Part shown: positions 16,451 through 23,914 of the stretch, in pieces
Layout: the number at the start of each line of letters is the position of its first letter
Numbering within the stretch: position 1 is the stretch's first letter
From: Streptomyces blattellae
Lineage (GTDB): Bacteria > Actinomycetota > Actinomycetes > Streptomycetales > Streptomycetaceae
Assembly: GCF_009709555.1 (NCBI RefSeq)
Contig: NZ_WJBG01000191.1
Span: 1-63,950 of the forward strand
Reading direction: 5' to 3'
DNA length: 63,950 bases
Notes under the pieces: generated by a model
Told to the model about the DNA's origin: nothing
The model's input: the letters and a program-made list of their open reading frames with translations, nothing else
Database searches by the model: none
Program-made: the position numbers and the translations under genes

Positions 16451-18063
16451 CGGGCCACCGCCATCCGCGCCTCGACCATCCGCAGCAGCGCCGCTTTGTC
16501 GATCTTGCCGCGGTCCGTCTCGGGGAGGAAGGGCAGTGCCAGCACCTCGGCGGGGACGCAGTAGTACGGCAGGGCGTCGGCGACCGCGCGGCGGGCGGTG
16601 TCGGGGTCGACGTCGGCGGGGCAGACGAAGGCGACCAGCGTGCGGGCGTCCCGCTTCAGGGTCACCGCGCGCCGGCAGCCCGCCACCGACTCCAGCACCG
16701 AGGACACGGAGTCCAGCTCGACCCGGAAGCCGCGCACCTTGACCTGGTCGTCGGTGCGGCCGAGGTGTTCGAGTTCGCCGTCCGGGGTCCAGCGGCCGAG
16801 GTCACGGGTGCGGAACATACGGCGTCCGGCGCCGAGGAAGGGGTCGGGGGCGTAGCGCTCGGCGTTCAGCGCCTCGTTGTCCAGATAGCCCGCCGAGACG
16901 CAGTCGCCGCCGGCCCACATCTCGCCGACCTCGCCGATGGGCAGCGCACGCCGGTGCTCGTCGAGGACGTACACCGTGTTGTTGGGGGTGGGGCGGCCGA
17001 TCGTGAGCAGCGGGTCGTCCACGTGGTGGCGGCGCATCGTGTTGACGATCGTCGTCTCCGTCGGCCCGCAGGAGTTGTGGAAGGCGGACCGCCGGGCCCA
17101 GGCGTCCGCGAGCGGGCGCGGGCACGGCTCCCCCGCGACCGCCACCGTCCGCACCCGGGGGCAGTCCGCCGGGTCGATGCCGGACAGCACGGTCGGCGTG
17201 GCGATCAGGACGTCCGCCGTACGGGCCGCCGCCGCGATGTCCTTGCCGCGGATGACGAGCGTGCCGCCGTGGGCGAGGCAGCCGAGGATCTCCCAGGCGG
17301 CCATGTCGAAGGCGATGTTGAGGAGTTGGGCGACCCGGTCGCCGGGGCGGATACCGAGGTCGCCGGGGGCGGTGAGGAGGATGTTGGCGACGTTGCGGTG
17401 GGTGACCTCCACGCCGTTGGGGTGGCCGGTGGTGCCGGAGGTGAACAGGACGTAGCAGCCGTCGTCAGGGCGGACGGGCCGCCCGTCGGTGGGTACGGGC
17501 CGCCCGTCGATGCGTACCGACCGCCCGTCGATGCGTACGGGCCGCCCGTCGATGCGTACCGACCGCCCCGGAGGGACCGGTCCTCGCTGGGCGAGATCGT
17601 CGTCGTCGAGCGTGATCAGCCGGTGTCCGGCGTCAGGCAGCGGCACCAGCGGCGTGTACTCCGACTGTGTGAGGACCACCCGGGTCCCGGCGGTACGGAT
17701 GACGTGCCGCAGCTGGGCGGCAGGGGCGAGGCAGATGTCCTGCGGGACGTACGCGGCGCCGGCCTTCAGCGTGCCGAGCAGTCCGACGAGCATCGGTATG
17801 GAGCGGCGTACGAAGAGGCCGACGTGGTCGCCGGGCCGTACGCCTTCCCGTACGAGTCTGGCCGCGAGCCCGTCGGCACGACGGTTCAGCTCGCCGTAGG
17901 TGATCGTCGTGCCCTGGTGCTCGGCGGCGACGGCGTCCGGCGCGGCGGCGGCCCGTCGTTCGACGGCGCGGTGGACGAAGGTGTCCGGGACCGGGACCTC
18001 AGGGCCTTGGCCGAACTGCCAGAACAACGCCCTGTCTTGGGGAGATAGATGGCTCAGGGGCAT
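16447..18063 (-). CDS. Stand-alone adenylation enzyme (NRPS A-domain-like)
   Basis: A 538-residue AMP-forming ligase of the amino-acid/acyl adenylation class. Core motifs are visible: YVLFTSGTTGHPNGVEVTHRN (A3), NIAFDMAAWEI (A4), NSCGPTETTI (A5), GEMWAGGDCVSAGYLDN (A6), FRTRDLGRW (A7), DDQVKVRGFRVEL (A8) and a C-terminal lysine in DRGKIDKAAL (A10). No carrier protein or condensation domain follows. Just before A3 a 21-bp DNA repeat encodes about 31 residues of RIDGRxV-type sequence, an insertion in a surface linker. It heads the operon and is preceded by a perfect 18-bp palindrome. The substrate is unknown; both amino and aryl/fatty acids are possible. Confidence 0.9.
   Translation of the reverse strand: MPLSHLSPQDRALFWQFGQGPEVPVPDTFVHRAVERRAAAAPDAVAAEHQGTTITYGELNRRADGLAARLVREGVRPGDHVGLFVRRSIPMLVGLLGTLKAGAAYVPQDICLAPAAQLRHVIRTAGTRVVLTQSEYTPLVPLPDAGHRLITLDDDDLAQRGPVPPGRSVRIDGRPVRIDGRSVRIDGRPVPTDGRPVRPDDGCYVLFTSGTTGHPNGVEVTHRNVANILLTAPGDLGIRPGDRVAQLLNIAFDMAAWEILGCLAHGGTLVIRGKDIAAAARTADVLIATPTVLSGIDPADCPRVRTVAVAGEPCPRPLADAWARRSAFHNSCGPTETTIVNTMRRHHVDDPLLTIGRPTPNNTVYVLDEHRRALPIGEVGEMWAGGDCVSAGYLDNEALNAERYAPDPFLGAGRRMFRTRDLGRWTPDGELEHLGRTDDQVKVRGFRVELDSVSSVLESVAGCRRAVTLKRDARTLVAFVCPADVDPDTARRAVADALPYYCVPAEVLALPFLPETDRGKIDKAALLRMVEARMAVAR
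17475..17568. repeat. 21-bp in-frame minisatellite in the adenylation gene
   Basis: Four units of 21 bases (17475-17495, 17496-17516, 17517-17537, 17538-17558) plus a partial fifth share GCCCGTCGATGCGTA. Units are alternately identical and slightly different. The period is exactly seven codons, so copy-number change would leave the reading frame intact. Confidence 0.93.
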
Positions 18064-18111
18064 GCTTCACAGACCTCCTGGCGGTTGGGGGGAAGGTGCG
18101 TCGAGCGACTG

Positions 18112-18138
18112 AACGTGGCACGTTCGATATATCGAACG
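18112..18138. promoter_or_regulatory. Candidate operator: perfect 18-bp palindrome with overlapping dyad
   Basis: CGTTCGATATATCGAACG (18121-18138) is a perfect palindrome about 60 bases upstream of the adenylation gene start. A second dyad, GAACG/CGTTC with a 5-base spacer (18111-18125), overlaps it. AT-rich centres like this in a G+C-rich genome usually mark regulator sites; the regulator is not identified. Confidence 0.7.
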
Positions 18139-18376
18139 CCATGCGAGTTCACTGACCGCGACACCGCGGTGCGGTGGCGGCCCGTCTGCTTTCGCATTCA
18201 ACGTAGATCGCAACACCGGCAAAACAAGGCACACGAGTCGACTGCTAGCACTTCGACAGCTGTTGTATAGGAAGACGACAGGAACCTCACGGCTGACACT
18301 TGCGGCGCCTCCCGCCCGACGCTTCCGCCGCCTCACGCCGCCCGAGCCCGCGCGGGGAGGTCCCCGTGCCTGTCGT

Positions 18377-18414
18377 GTAACGGGACACGTTGCGGTGCGT
18401 AACACGTGCGACGC
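18377..18414 (+). promoter_or_regulatory. Candidate GlnR box upstream of nasA
   Basis: GTAAC occurs at 18377-18381 and 18399-18403, exactly 22 bases apart, with half-site positions CGTTG (18388) and GACGC (18410) at the expected 11-base spacing. The known GlnR consensus alternates gTnAC and GaAAC every 11 bases; the gTnAC sites match and the GAAAC sites do not. It lies 13-50 bases upstream of the start codon. Confidence 0.6.
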
Positions 18415-18426
18415 AGGCTGGACGGT

Positions 18427-20523
18427 ATGCAGAACACCGTGACGCCCACCCACTGCCCGTACTGCGCCCTGCAGTGCGGAATGAATCTCACGCCCGAGCA
18501 GGACGGGGGCGTCACGGTGGTCGAGCGCCCGGACTTCCCGGTGAACCGGGGCGCGCTGTGCGGCAAGGGCCGTACCGCGCCCGCGGTGCTGTCATCGAGC
18601 GTCCGCCTGACCTCCCCGCTCGTCCGGAACGCCGGTGTCCTTAAGCCCGCCACCTGGGACGAGGCGCTCGGCCGGATCGCCGAGGGGCTGTCCCGCACGC
18701 GCGCGGAACATGGTCCGGACGCGTGCGGGGTCTTCGGCGGCGGCGGACTGACCAACGAGAAGGCGTACACACTCGGCAAGTTCGCGCGGGTGGTGCTGGG
18801 CACCTCCCAGATCGACTACAACGGGCGCTTCTGCATGTCCTCGGCGGCAGCCGCGGGCACGAAGGCGTTCGGTCTCGACCGCGGGCTCCCCTTCCCCCTG
18901 GAGGACATCCCGAAGACCGGCTGCGTGATCCTCGTCGGCTCGAACCTCGCGGAGACGATGCCGCCGTCACTGCGGTTCTTCACCGAGCTGCGTGAGAACG
19001 GCGGCACGCTGATCGTCATCGACCCGCGCCGCACGAAGACCGCCGAGCAGGCGGACCTGCACCTGGCGCCCCGCCCCGGCACCGACCTCGCGCTCGCCCT
19101 CGGGCTGCTGCACCTGGTCGTCGCCGAGGGCAGGGTGGACGAGGAGTACATCCGCGAGCGCACGACCGGCTGGGAGGACGCGCGGGCCGCCGCGATGGCC
19201 CACTGGCCGGAGTACGTGGAGCGGATCACCGGCGTCCACGTGCCCCAACTCCGCGAAGCCGTACGGATGTTCTGCGAGCCCGAGGCCGCGATGGTGCTGA
19301 CCGCGCGCGGACCCGAGCAGCAGTCCAAGGGCACCGACACGGTGGGCGCGTGGATCAACCTGTGCCTGGCGACCGGGCGGGCCGGCCGCCCGCTGTCCGG
19401 GTACGGCTGTCTGACCGGGCAGGGCAACGGACAGGGCGGACGCGAACACGGCCAGAAGGCCGACCAGCTGCCCGGCTACCGCAAGCTGACCGACCCGGCG
19501 GCGCGGCAGCATGTGGCGGAGGTGTGGGGCGTGGACCCGGACTCGCTGCCGGGGCCGGGGCGCAGTGCGTACGAGTTGCTGGACGCGCTGGGCACGGATA
19601 TCCGGGCGTTGCTGCTGATGGGCTCGAACCCGGTGGTGTCGGCGCCGCGGGCCGCGCATGTCGAGGAGCGCATCAAGTCGCTGGAGTTCCTCGCGGTGTG
19701 CGATGTCGTGCTGTCGGAGACGGCGGCACTCGCGGACGTGGTCCTGCCGGTCACCCAGTGGGCGGAGGAGACGGGCACCACGACCAACCTGGAGGGCAGG
19801 GTGCTGCTGCGTCGCCAGGCGATCACCCCGCCGGACGGCATCCGCAGCGACCTCGACGTGATGCACGAACTGGCCGACCGGCTCGGTGTGGAGAAGGGCT
19901 TCCCGACCGACCCCGAGGAGGTCTTCGAGGAGCTGCGCCGGGCGAGCGCGGGCGGCCCCGCGGACTACTCCGGCATCACCTACCGCAGGCTGGTGGAGGA
20001 GAACGGGGTGTTCTGGCCGTGTCCCATCCCGGCGGACACCGCTGCCGCCGCCGGCGACCACCCCGGCACCCCCCGCCTCTTCCTCGACCGCTTCGCCACC
20101 GAGGACGGCCGGGCCCGCTTCGTCCCCGTCTCGCACCGGGCGACCGCGGAGGAGCCGGACGACGAGTACCCGGTCCTGCTGACGACCGGCCGGGTCGTCG
20201 CCCAGTACCAGTCCGGCGCCCAGACCCGCCGCGTGGACGAGCTGAACGCCGCGGCGCCGGGACCGTTCGTGGAGCTGCACCCGCGCCTTGCCGAGCGGCT
20301 CGGGGCGGCGGAGGGCGACCCGGTGGCAGTGGTGTCCCGGCGGGGCAGGGCGGTGGCCCCCGCGCGGATCACGACGACGATCCGCCCGGACACCGTCTTC
20401 ATGCCCTTCCACTGGCCGGGCGAGGGCCGCGCGAACACGCTGACGAACCCGGCGCTGGACCCGACGTCGCGGATGCCCGAGTTCAAGGCGTGCGCGGTCC
20501 GGCTGGAGACGGTGCAGCCGTAG
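18427..20523 (+). CDS. nasA: Assimilatory nitrate reductase / molybdopterin oxidoreductase
   Basis: A 698-residue cytoplasmic molybdoenzyme that reduces nitrate to nitrite. An N-terminal [4Fe-4S] site is formed by Cys10, Cys13, Cys17 (CPYCALQC) and Cys45 (GALCGKG). Molybdopterin-binding regions follow: RFCMSSAAAAGTKAFG, VGSNLAETMPPSLRFF, GQGNGQGGREHGQKADQ and the C-terminal MopB-binding domain (LTTGRVVAQYQSGAQTRR, ending near VFMPFHWPGEGRANTLTNPALDP). No signal peptide, consistent with the assimilatory class. ATG 18427 is preferred; an in-frame GTG at 18406 would lie inside the GlnR-like box. It partners functionally with nirB/nirD 8 kb downstream; the electron donor is not encoded next to it. 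Confidence 0.92.
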   Translation: MQNTVTPTHCPYCALQCGMNLTPEQDGGVTVVERPDFPVNRGALCGKGRTAPAVLSSSVRLTSPLVRNAGVLKPATWDEALGRIAEGLSRTRAEHGPDACGVFGGGGLTNEKAYTLGKFARVVLGTSQIDYNGRFCMSSAAAAGTKAFGLDRGLPFPLEDIPKTGCVILVGSNLAETMPPSLRFFTELRENGGTLIVIDPRRTKTAEQADLHLAPRPGTDLALALGLLHLVVAEGRVDEEYIRERTTGWEDARAAAMAHWPEYVERITGVHVPQLREAVRMFCEPEAAMVLTARGPEQQSKGTDTVGAWINLCLATGRAGRPLSGYGCLTGQGNGQGGREHGQKADQLPGYRKLTDPAARQHVAEVWGVDPDSLPGPGRSAYELLDALGTDIRALLLMGSNPVVSAPRAAHVEERIKSLEFLAVCDVVLSETAALADVVLPVTQWAEETGTTTNLEGRVLLRRQAITPPDGIRSDLDVMHELADRLGVEKGFPTDPEEVFEELRRASAGGPADYSGITYRRLVEENGVFWPCPIPADTAAAAGDHPGTPRLFLDRFATEDGRARFVPVSHRATAEEPDDEYPVLLTTGRVVAQYQSGAQTRRVDELNAAAPGPFVELHPRLAERLGAAEGDPVAVVSRRGRAVAPARITTTIRPDTVFMPFHWPGEGRANTLTNPALDPTSRMPEFKACAVRLETVQP

Positions 20524-20530
20524 TCGCCGT

Positions 20531-20959
20531 TCAGCGCCGGGCGGCGGGCCAGTCGCCGCCCTCGATGAGCGTCCCGCGCGCCCGCAGCCGTACGGCGACC
20601 GCGGGCGCCGCGACATACACCCAGGCGCGTACGACGGCGCCGTCCGCGTCCCGCATCACCTCACGTGCGACGCGCTCGTAGAGGCTGCGCGGGTCGCCGG
20701 GCCTGTACTCCTCCAACCGGTCCAGGGCGGCGAGGAGTTCGCCGTAGACCTCGGCCCGGGCGGTGACCAGTTCGCCGTACACCACACCGTCGCCGATCTG
20801 TTCCACGGCGTACGGATAGCCGGGCCCGTCATACAGCACCGCCCCCGTGAGCCGCCCCGGCTCCTCCGCCTCGGTACGGCCGTGCAGGAAGAGGTCGTGG
20901 TTGGGCTCGCCGGGGCGGAGTGTGCCGTAGACGAAGAACGGGAGTCTCGCGGGTCTCAC
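20531..20959 (-). CDS. Gamma-glutamylcyclotransferase-like protein (AIG2 fold)
   Basis: A 142-residue protein beginning a few residues before FFVYGTLRPGEPNHDLF, the substrate-loop signature YGTLR of the gamma-glutamylcyclotransferase/AIG2 family. GRLTGAVLYDGPGYPYA and VYGELV follow, and ALDRLEEYRPGDP contains the family's DxxE-type acidic region. The exact reaction is unknown. GTG 20959 has GAGAA eight bases upstream; GTG 20965 is the alternative. It converges with nasA eight bases from its stop, and its 5' end borders a pseudogene. Confidence 0.85.
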   Translation of the reverse strand: MRPARLPFFVYGTLRPGEPNHDLFLHGRTEAEEPGRLTGAVLYDGPGYPYAVEQIGDGVVYGELVTARAEVYGELLAALDRLEEYRPGDPRSLYERVAREVMRDADGAVVRAWVYVAAPAVAVRLRARGTLIEGGDWPAARR

Positions 20960-21365
20960 GGACACGATTCTCGCAAGGACGCCGCACGTCGCGCCCGACC
21001 TCCGGCATCCAGTGGCGGCTTGGGGTGTGGTGGACGTGGGCTGGTTGTGACGCGCGCTTCTGACACACGGCCCGGCAGCCGATTCGCGGGGCCGCTCAGT
21101 CGATGTTCGACGCGGAAGAGCCGGTCGCACAGGCATCCGTGGAGGACGGCGTCGCCGCCTGGTTCGGAAACCAACAGGGTCGCGTCGGCAGCGAGTTCGG
21201 GGTGGCCCAGTCGGTGAGGAGACGGTGGGCTCGGCGGCGGGCGAGGGTGACGCTTTGGGGGAACGGGGTGCAGTCAAGGCAGTCGTATCGAAGGGCGCCT
21301 TCGATCCCTTGAGGCTCTTTGGGGACGGCCGTGCCAGTCGCCTCCGGCAAGGGCGAGCAGCGCAC
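20960..21365 (-). pseudogene. Decayed anti-sigma-type ATPase (HATPase, RsbW/SpoIIAB-like)
   Basis: In one minus-strand frame the translation contains PFPQSVTLARRRAHRLLTDW (to about 21215). One base is then missing and the next frame continues GHPELAADATLLVSEPGGD, AVLHGCLCDRLFRVEHRL and EARVTTSPRPPHPKPPLD. Joined, this resembles the N-terminal half of Streptomyces regulatory ATPases (pattern ARR..LL..WG.PEL...A.LLVSELVTNAVLHG), with the N-box asparagine region changed to SEPGGDAV. The sequence ends abruptly at GGRARRAAS next to the cyclotransferase start, where the family would have GGRGLLLV. I read it as a frameshifted and truncated remnant. Confidence 0.72.
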
Positions 21366-21553
21366 AACTGGCGCCGCCCTGAGAGCAGTTCGTCACCGAC
21401 ACCGCCCCAAGCTAAGCCGGAGGAGTGCAGCGAGCCCAGGATCGCGGCGCCGAGGGCCGGGTCCGCGGCGACCCGGTGCGGATGGTGACGAGAGAAGTTC
21501 GCCTACGGGCCGGGGGTCGTTCTGGAGGGGCGGCTGCCCAATGGCCGGGGCGA
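21366..21553. other. Intergenic stretch, no gene seen
   Basis: Continuing from the pseudogene, this region has no open frame with plausible coding character and no clear hairpin. It probably contains further decayed sequence. Confidence 0.5.
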
Positions 21554-22171
21554 CTACCCCGTATACGGCCACCGCCCCTTCGCCTCCCGCAACGCCCTCC
21601 CCCACCACACCAGCTGATCCAGCATCCCCTTCGCCGCCGCATCCGCCCCGGATGGATCCTTCAGGCGCCCGTCGTCGTCGAAAGAGGCACCCGCGTTGTG
21701 GAAGGACACCGTGTCGCGGATCGTCACGGCATGGAGTTCGGCGAAGACCTGGCGGAGGTGTTCGACGGCGCGCAGGCCCCCCGCCAGACCGCCGTATGAC
21801 ACGAGGGCCACCGGCTTGGCACGCCATTCGGTGAAGTGCCAGTCGATGAGGTTCTTGAGGCCGGCCGGGTAGGAGTGGTTGTACTCGGGGGTGAGGACGA
21901 CGAACGCGTCGGCGGTCGCGAGTTTCGGGGTGACCGTGGACAGTTCGGCGGTGGCCTGCGGGGTCGGGGCGAGGGAGGTCGGGAGGGAGATCTCGGCTAC
22001 GTCCACGACCTGGGGGACGAGGTCGTCATGGTCCCGGATGCGGTCGAGGAGCCAGTCGGCCACGACCGGGCCGAAGCGGCCGTGGCGGTTGCTGCCGATG
22101 ACGAGGGTCAGGTTCAGGGGGGCGGTCGGGGTGGCTTCAAGCGTGGCTTCGGGCGTGGACTTGGGCTGCAT
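21554..22171 (-). CDS. NADPH-dependent FMN reductase, SoxR-type promoter
   Basis: A 205-residue flavodoxin-fold reductase. After a short Thr/Pro-rich N-terminus come LTLVIGSNRHGRFGPVVADWL (the FMN phosphate loop), AFVVLTPEYNHSYPAGLKNLIDW (the family's characteristic PEYN motif) and ALVSYGGLAGGLRAVEHLR. Enzymes of this group reduce FMN or quinones with NADPH. A MerR/SoxR-type dyad lies 16-35 bases upstream of ATG 22171. From memory the S. coelicolor counterpart (SCO2478) belongs to the SoxR regulon induced by redox-active antibiotics, which fits this context. Confidence 0.9.
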   Translation of the reverse strand: MQPKSTPEATLEATPTAPLNLTLVIGSNRHGRFGPVVADWLLDRIRDHDDLVPQVVDVAEISLPTSLAPTPQATAELSTVTPKLATADAFVVLTPEYNHSYPAGLKNLIDWHFTEWRAKPVALVSYGGLAGGLRAVEHLRQVFAELHAVTIRDTVSFHNAGASFDDDGRLKDPSGADAAAKGMLDQLVWWGRALREAKGRWPYTG

Positions 22172-22186
22172 GCCAGCCAGGCTCTT

Positions 22187-22206
22187 ATCTCAACCTTGCT
22201 TGAGGT
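22187..22206 (-). promoter_or_regulatory. SoxR-type box (MerR-family dyad)
   Basis: The dyad ATCTCAACCTTGCTTGAGGT has arms TCAA/TTGA with flanking matches around a 6-base centre, similar to SoxR boxes of the CCTCAAG-n-CTTGAGG type. On the minus strand a TTGACC lies at its upstream edge, the usual position of a -35 element in MerR-type promoters. It sits just upstream of the FMN reductase. Confidence 0.72.
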
Positions 22207-22452
22207 CAAGGTTCGGCCCGTCGGGCCCTGGTCACCCGTTCACACCCCCGTCCCGCACCCTTCGGGTTCTTTACCGACGGCTGCCGCGCACACGCCGGTG
22301 ACCTGCTGAAATGTCGGCGCGGGAGGTGTTCGCACCGACCGTTTCACCCCCGTTCACACCATTTCCGGCGCCCGCTCAGGAAGCGCGGCCGGGCTCGTGG
22401 CCTTTACCTCGGAAGGGAAACCAAACCACCGTTTGAGGTCGAGGGAGCGCCG

Positions 22453-22974
22453 ATGCGACGTACCGCCCGCCTGCTGCCCGGTGCCGCACTTGCCGTAGCC
22501 GTTGTGGGCCTGGGTGGCGTGCCGGCGTACGCGGCGGACGCCGCCGCCCTGGAGGTGTTTCCGTCTTCCGTCATTCCGGGCGGACAGGTCTCGGTGAACA
22601 CGACGGCATGTGGTGACACGGGCACGGCGGCGGGCGACGCCAGCGCGGTCGGCGCCGGCACGTTCACGCTCGCGCCGAGCAGCCACAAGAAGAACGCCAT
22701 CGGGCAGTTCAGGGTGCCGCCGAGCGCGCAGCCGGGGACGTACGAGATCGTCGCGACCTGCGCCGGGGACGGCAAGCGGGTCACCGGCGACCTGGTGGTC
22801 ACGCTGACCTCGGCCCGTGCGCAGGTGTACCCCAGAGGAAGCGTGAAGACGGGGGTCGGCGGCGCTCTGGGCCCCGATCCCGTGCAGACCGCGGCCGGTA
22901 TCGCGGCTCTGGCCGTCGCCGCCGCGGGCGGTACCTGGCTCCTGCATCGCCGGGCGAGAGGCGACGGGTTCTGA
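22453..22974 (+). CDS. Secreted, C-terminally membrane-anchored protein next to a sortase
   Basis: A 173-residue protein with a clear signal peptide (cleavage likely after VPAYA, about residue 29), an extracytoplasmic domain with two cysteines (TTACGDTG and IVATCAGDG) likely forming a disulfide, and a C-terminal membrane segment GIAALAVAAAGGTWLL followed by RRARGDGF. This is the topology of a sortase substrate or pilin-like surface protein, but no LPXTG or LAXTG motif precedes the helix. The class F sortase starts 116 bases downstream on the same strand. I do not recognise a named family. Confidence 0.83.
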   Translation: MRRTARLLPGAALAVAVVGLGGVPAYAADAAALEVFPSSVIPGGQVSVNTTACGDTGTAAGDASAVGAGTFTLAPSSHKKNAIGQFRVPPSAQPGTYEIVATCAGDGKRVTGDLVVTLTSARAQVYPRGSVKTGVGGALGPDPVQTAAGIAALAVAAAGGTWLLHRRARGDGF

Positions 22975-23017
22975 CGGACACCTTCCGCTGTCCGTCGGCA
23001 GGTACCGCACGTCCCCT

Positions 23018-23056
23018 CCCCCTCCGGGTCCGACGCCCCTCGCGGCCCGGAGGGGG
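23018..23056 (+). terminator. Strong hairpin between the secreted-protein gene and the sortase
   Basis: CCCCCTCCGGG (23018-23028) pairs perfectly with CCCGGAGGGGG (23046-23056). It could terminate or attenuate transcription between the two genes; it lies 34 bases before the sortase ATG. Confidence 0.65.
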
Positions 23057-23090
23057 ATCGGGTCCGGTTTCAAGGGGCCAGGAGGCCGGG

Positions 23091-23750
23091 ATGCGCAAGC
23101 TGGGCAAAGCCGCCATAGTGAACGCCGCCATGGTGAACGCCGCCATAGCGACCGTGACCGCGACCGCCCTGTGCTCCGGCGCCTGGCTGCTGAGCAGCGG
23201 CAGCCGGACGCACGCCCCTCCGCAGCCGACCGCCCGAGAGGCCCGCCAAGCACACGCCGAAGCGTCCGTACCGCAATCCGCCGCATCCCCGCTGCCGCCC
23301 TCCCCACCCGACCGCATCCGCATCCCGTCCCTCCGCGTGAACGCCCCTCTCATGGGCCTCAGGCTCACGAAGACCGGCAGTCTCGACGTCCCGCCGGCCG
23401 GGGAGAAGAACCTCGCGGGCTGGTACGAGGCCGGTACCACCCCTGGCGAGACGGGCACCGCCATCGTCGCCGGTCACGTCGACAACGCCGACGGACCCGC
23501 CGTCTTCTACGGGCTCGGCGCCGTGAAGAAGGGCAGCACGGTGGAGGTGGACCGGCGCGACGGCGGGGTCGCCGTGTTCACCGTGGACGCCGTCGAGGTG
23601 TACGCCGCGAAGGACTTCCCCGACAAGAAGGTGTACGGGGCGGCGAACCGGCCCGAGCTACGGGTGATCACCTGCGGCGGGGGCTACTCACGGGCGACCG
23701 GCTACCAGGGGAACGTGGTCGTCTTCGCGCACCTGACGGGCAGCCGTTGA
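23091..23750 (+). CDS. Class F sortase
   Basis: A 219-residue transpeptidase anchored by an N-terminal membrane segment (about residues 7-35), with an Ala/Pro-rich linker (about 40-75) and a sortase beta-barrel from RIRIPSLRVNAPLMGL. The catalytic residues are visible: His129 in AGHVDN, Cys195 in VITCGGG and an arginine in YSRATGYQGN. It attaches surface proteins to the cell wall or acts on a dedicated partner; the gene before it is the obvious candidate. The N-terminus contains a small internal repeat, VNAAM/VNAAI. The stop codon lies inside a 13-bp tandem array. Confidence 0.93.
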   Translation: MRKLGKAAIVNAAMVNAAIATVTATALCSGAWLLSSGSRTHAPPQPTAREARQAHAEASVPQSAASPLPPSPPDRIRIPSLRVNAPLMGLRLTKTGSLDVPPAGEKNLAGWYEAGTTPGETGTAIVAGHVDNADGPAVFYGLGAVKKGSTVEVDRRDGGVAVFTVDAVEVYAAKDFPDKKVYGAANRPELRVITCGGGYSRATGYQGNVVVFAHLTGSR

Positions 23751-23797
23751 CACGACCCGTTGACGCGAGCCGTTGACGCGACCCGTTGACACGATTC
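23746..23797. repeat. 13-bp tandem array (four units) on the sortase stop codon
   Basis: Four units of GTTGACRCGANCC type begin at 23746, 23759, 23772 and 23785. The sortase stop TGA (23748-23750) is in the first unit. Each unit carries GTTGAC, which also resembles a -35 hexamer, so the array may act on the promoter of the next gene. Confidence 0.92.
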
Positions 23798-23914
23798 ACT
23801 GAATCCGCAAGACGGAAATCGGCTACATTCACATGCTCCGCACACTTATGGCGAAAAGGTGATCTTGACCGGAACCATCCCACCGCCGGACCGTAGCAGT
23901 CATCGGAGGTGGAT

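Noticed and set aside
14405..18063. A full nonribosomal peptide biosynthetic cluster
   Set aside because: Only a single adenylation domain is present; no carrier protein, condensation or thioesterase domain, so it is reported as a three-gene operon instead.
21366..21840. Overlapping plus-strand frames between the pseudogene and the FMN reductase
   Set aside because: They are rich in Arg/Pro/Gly, lack a ribosome-binding site and run antisense into the reductase.
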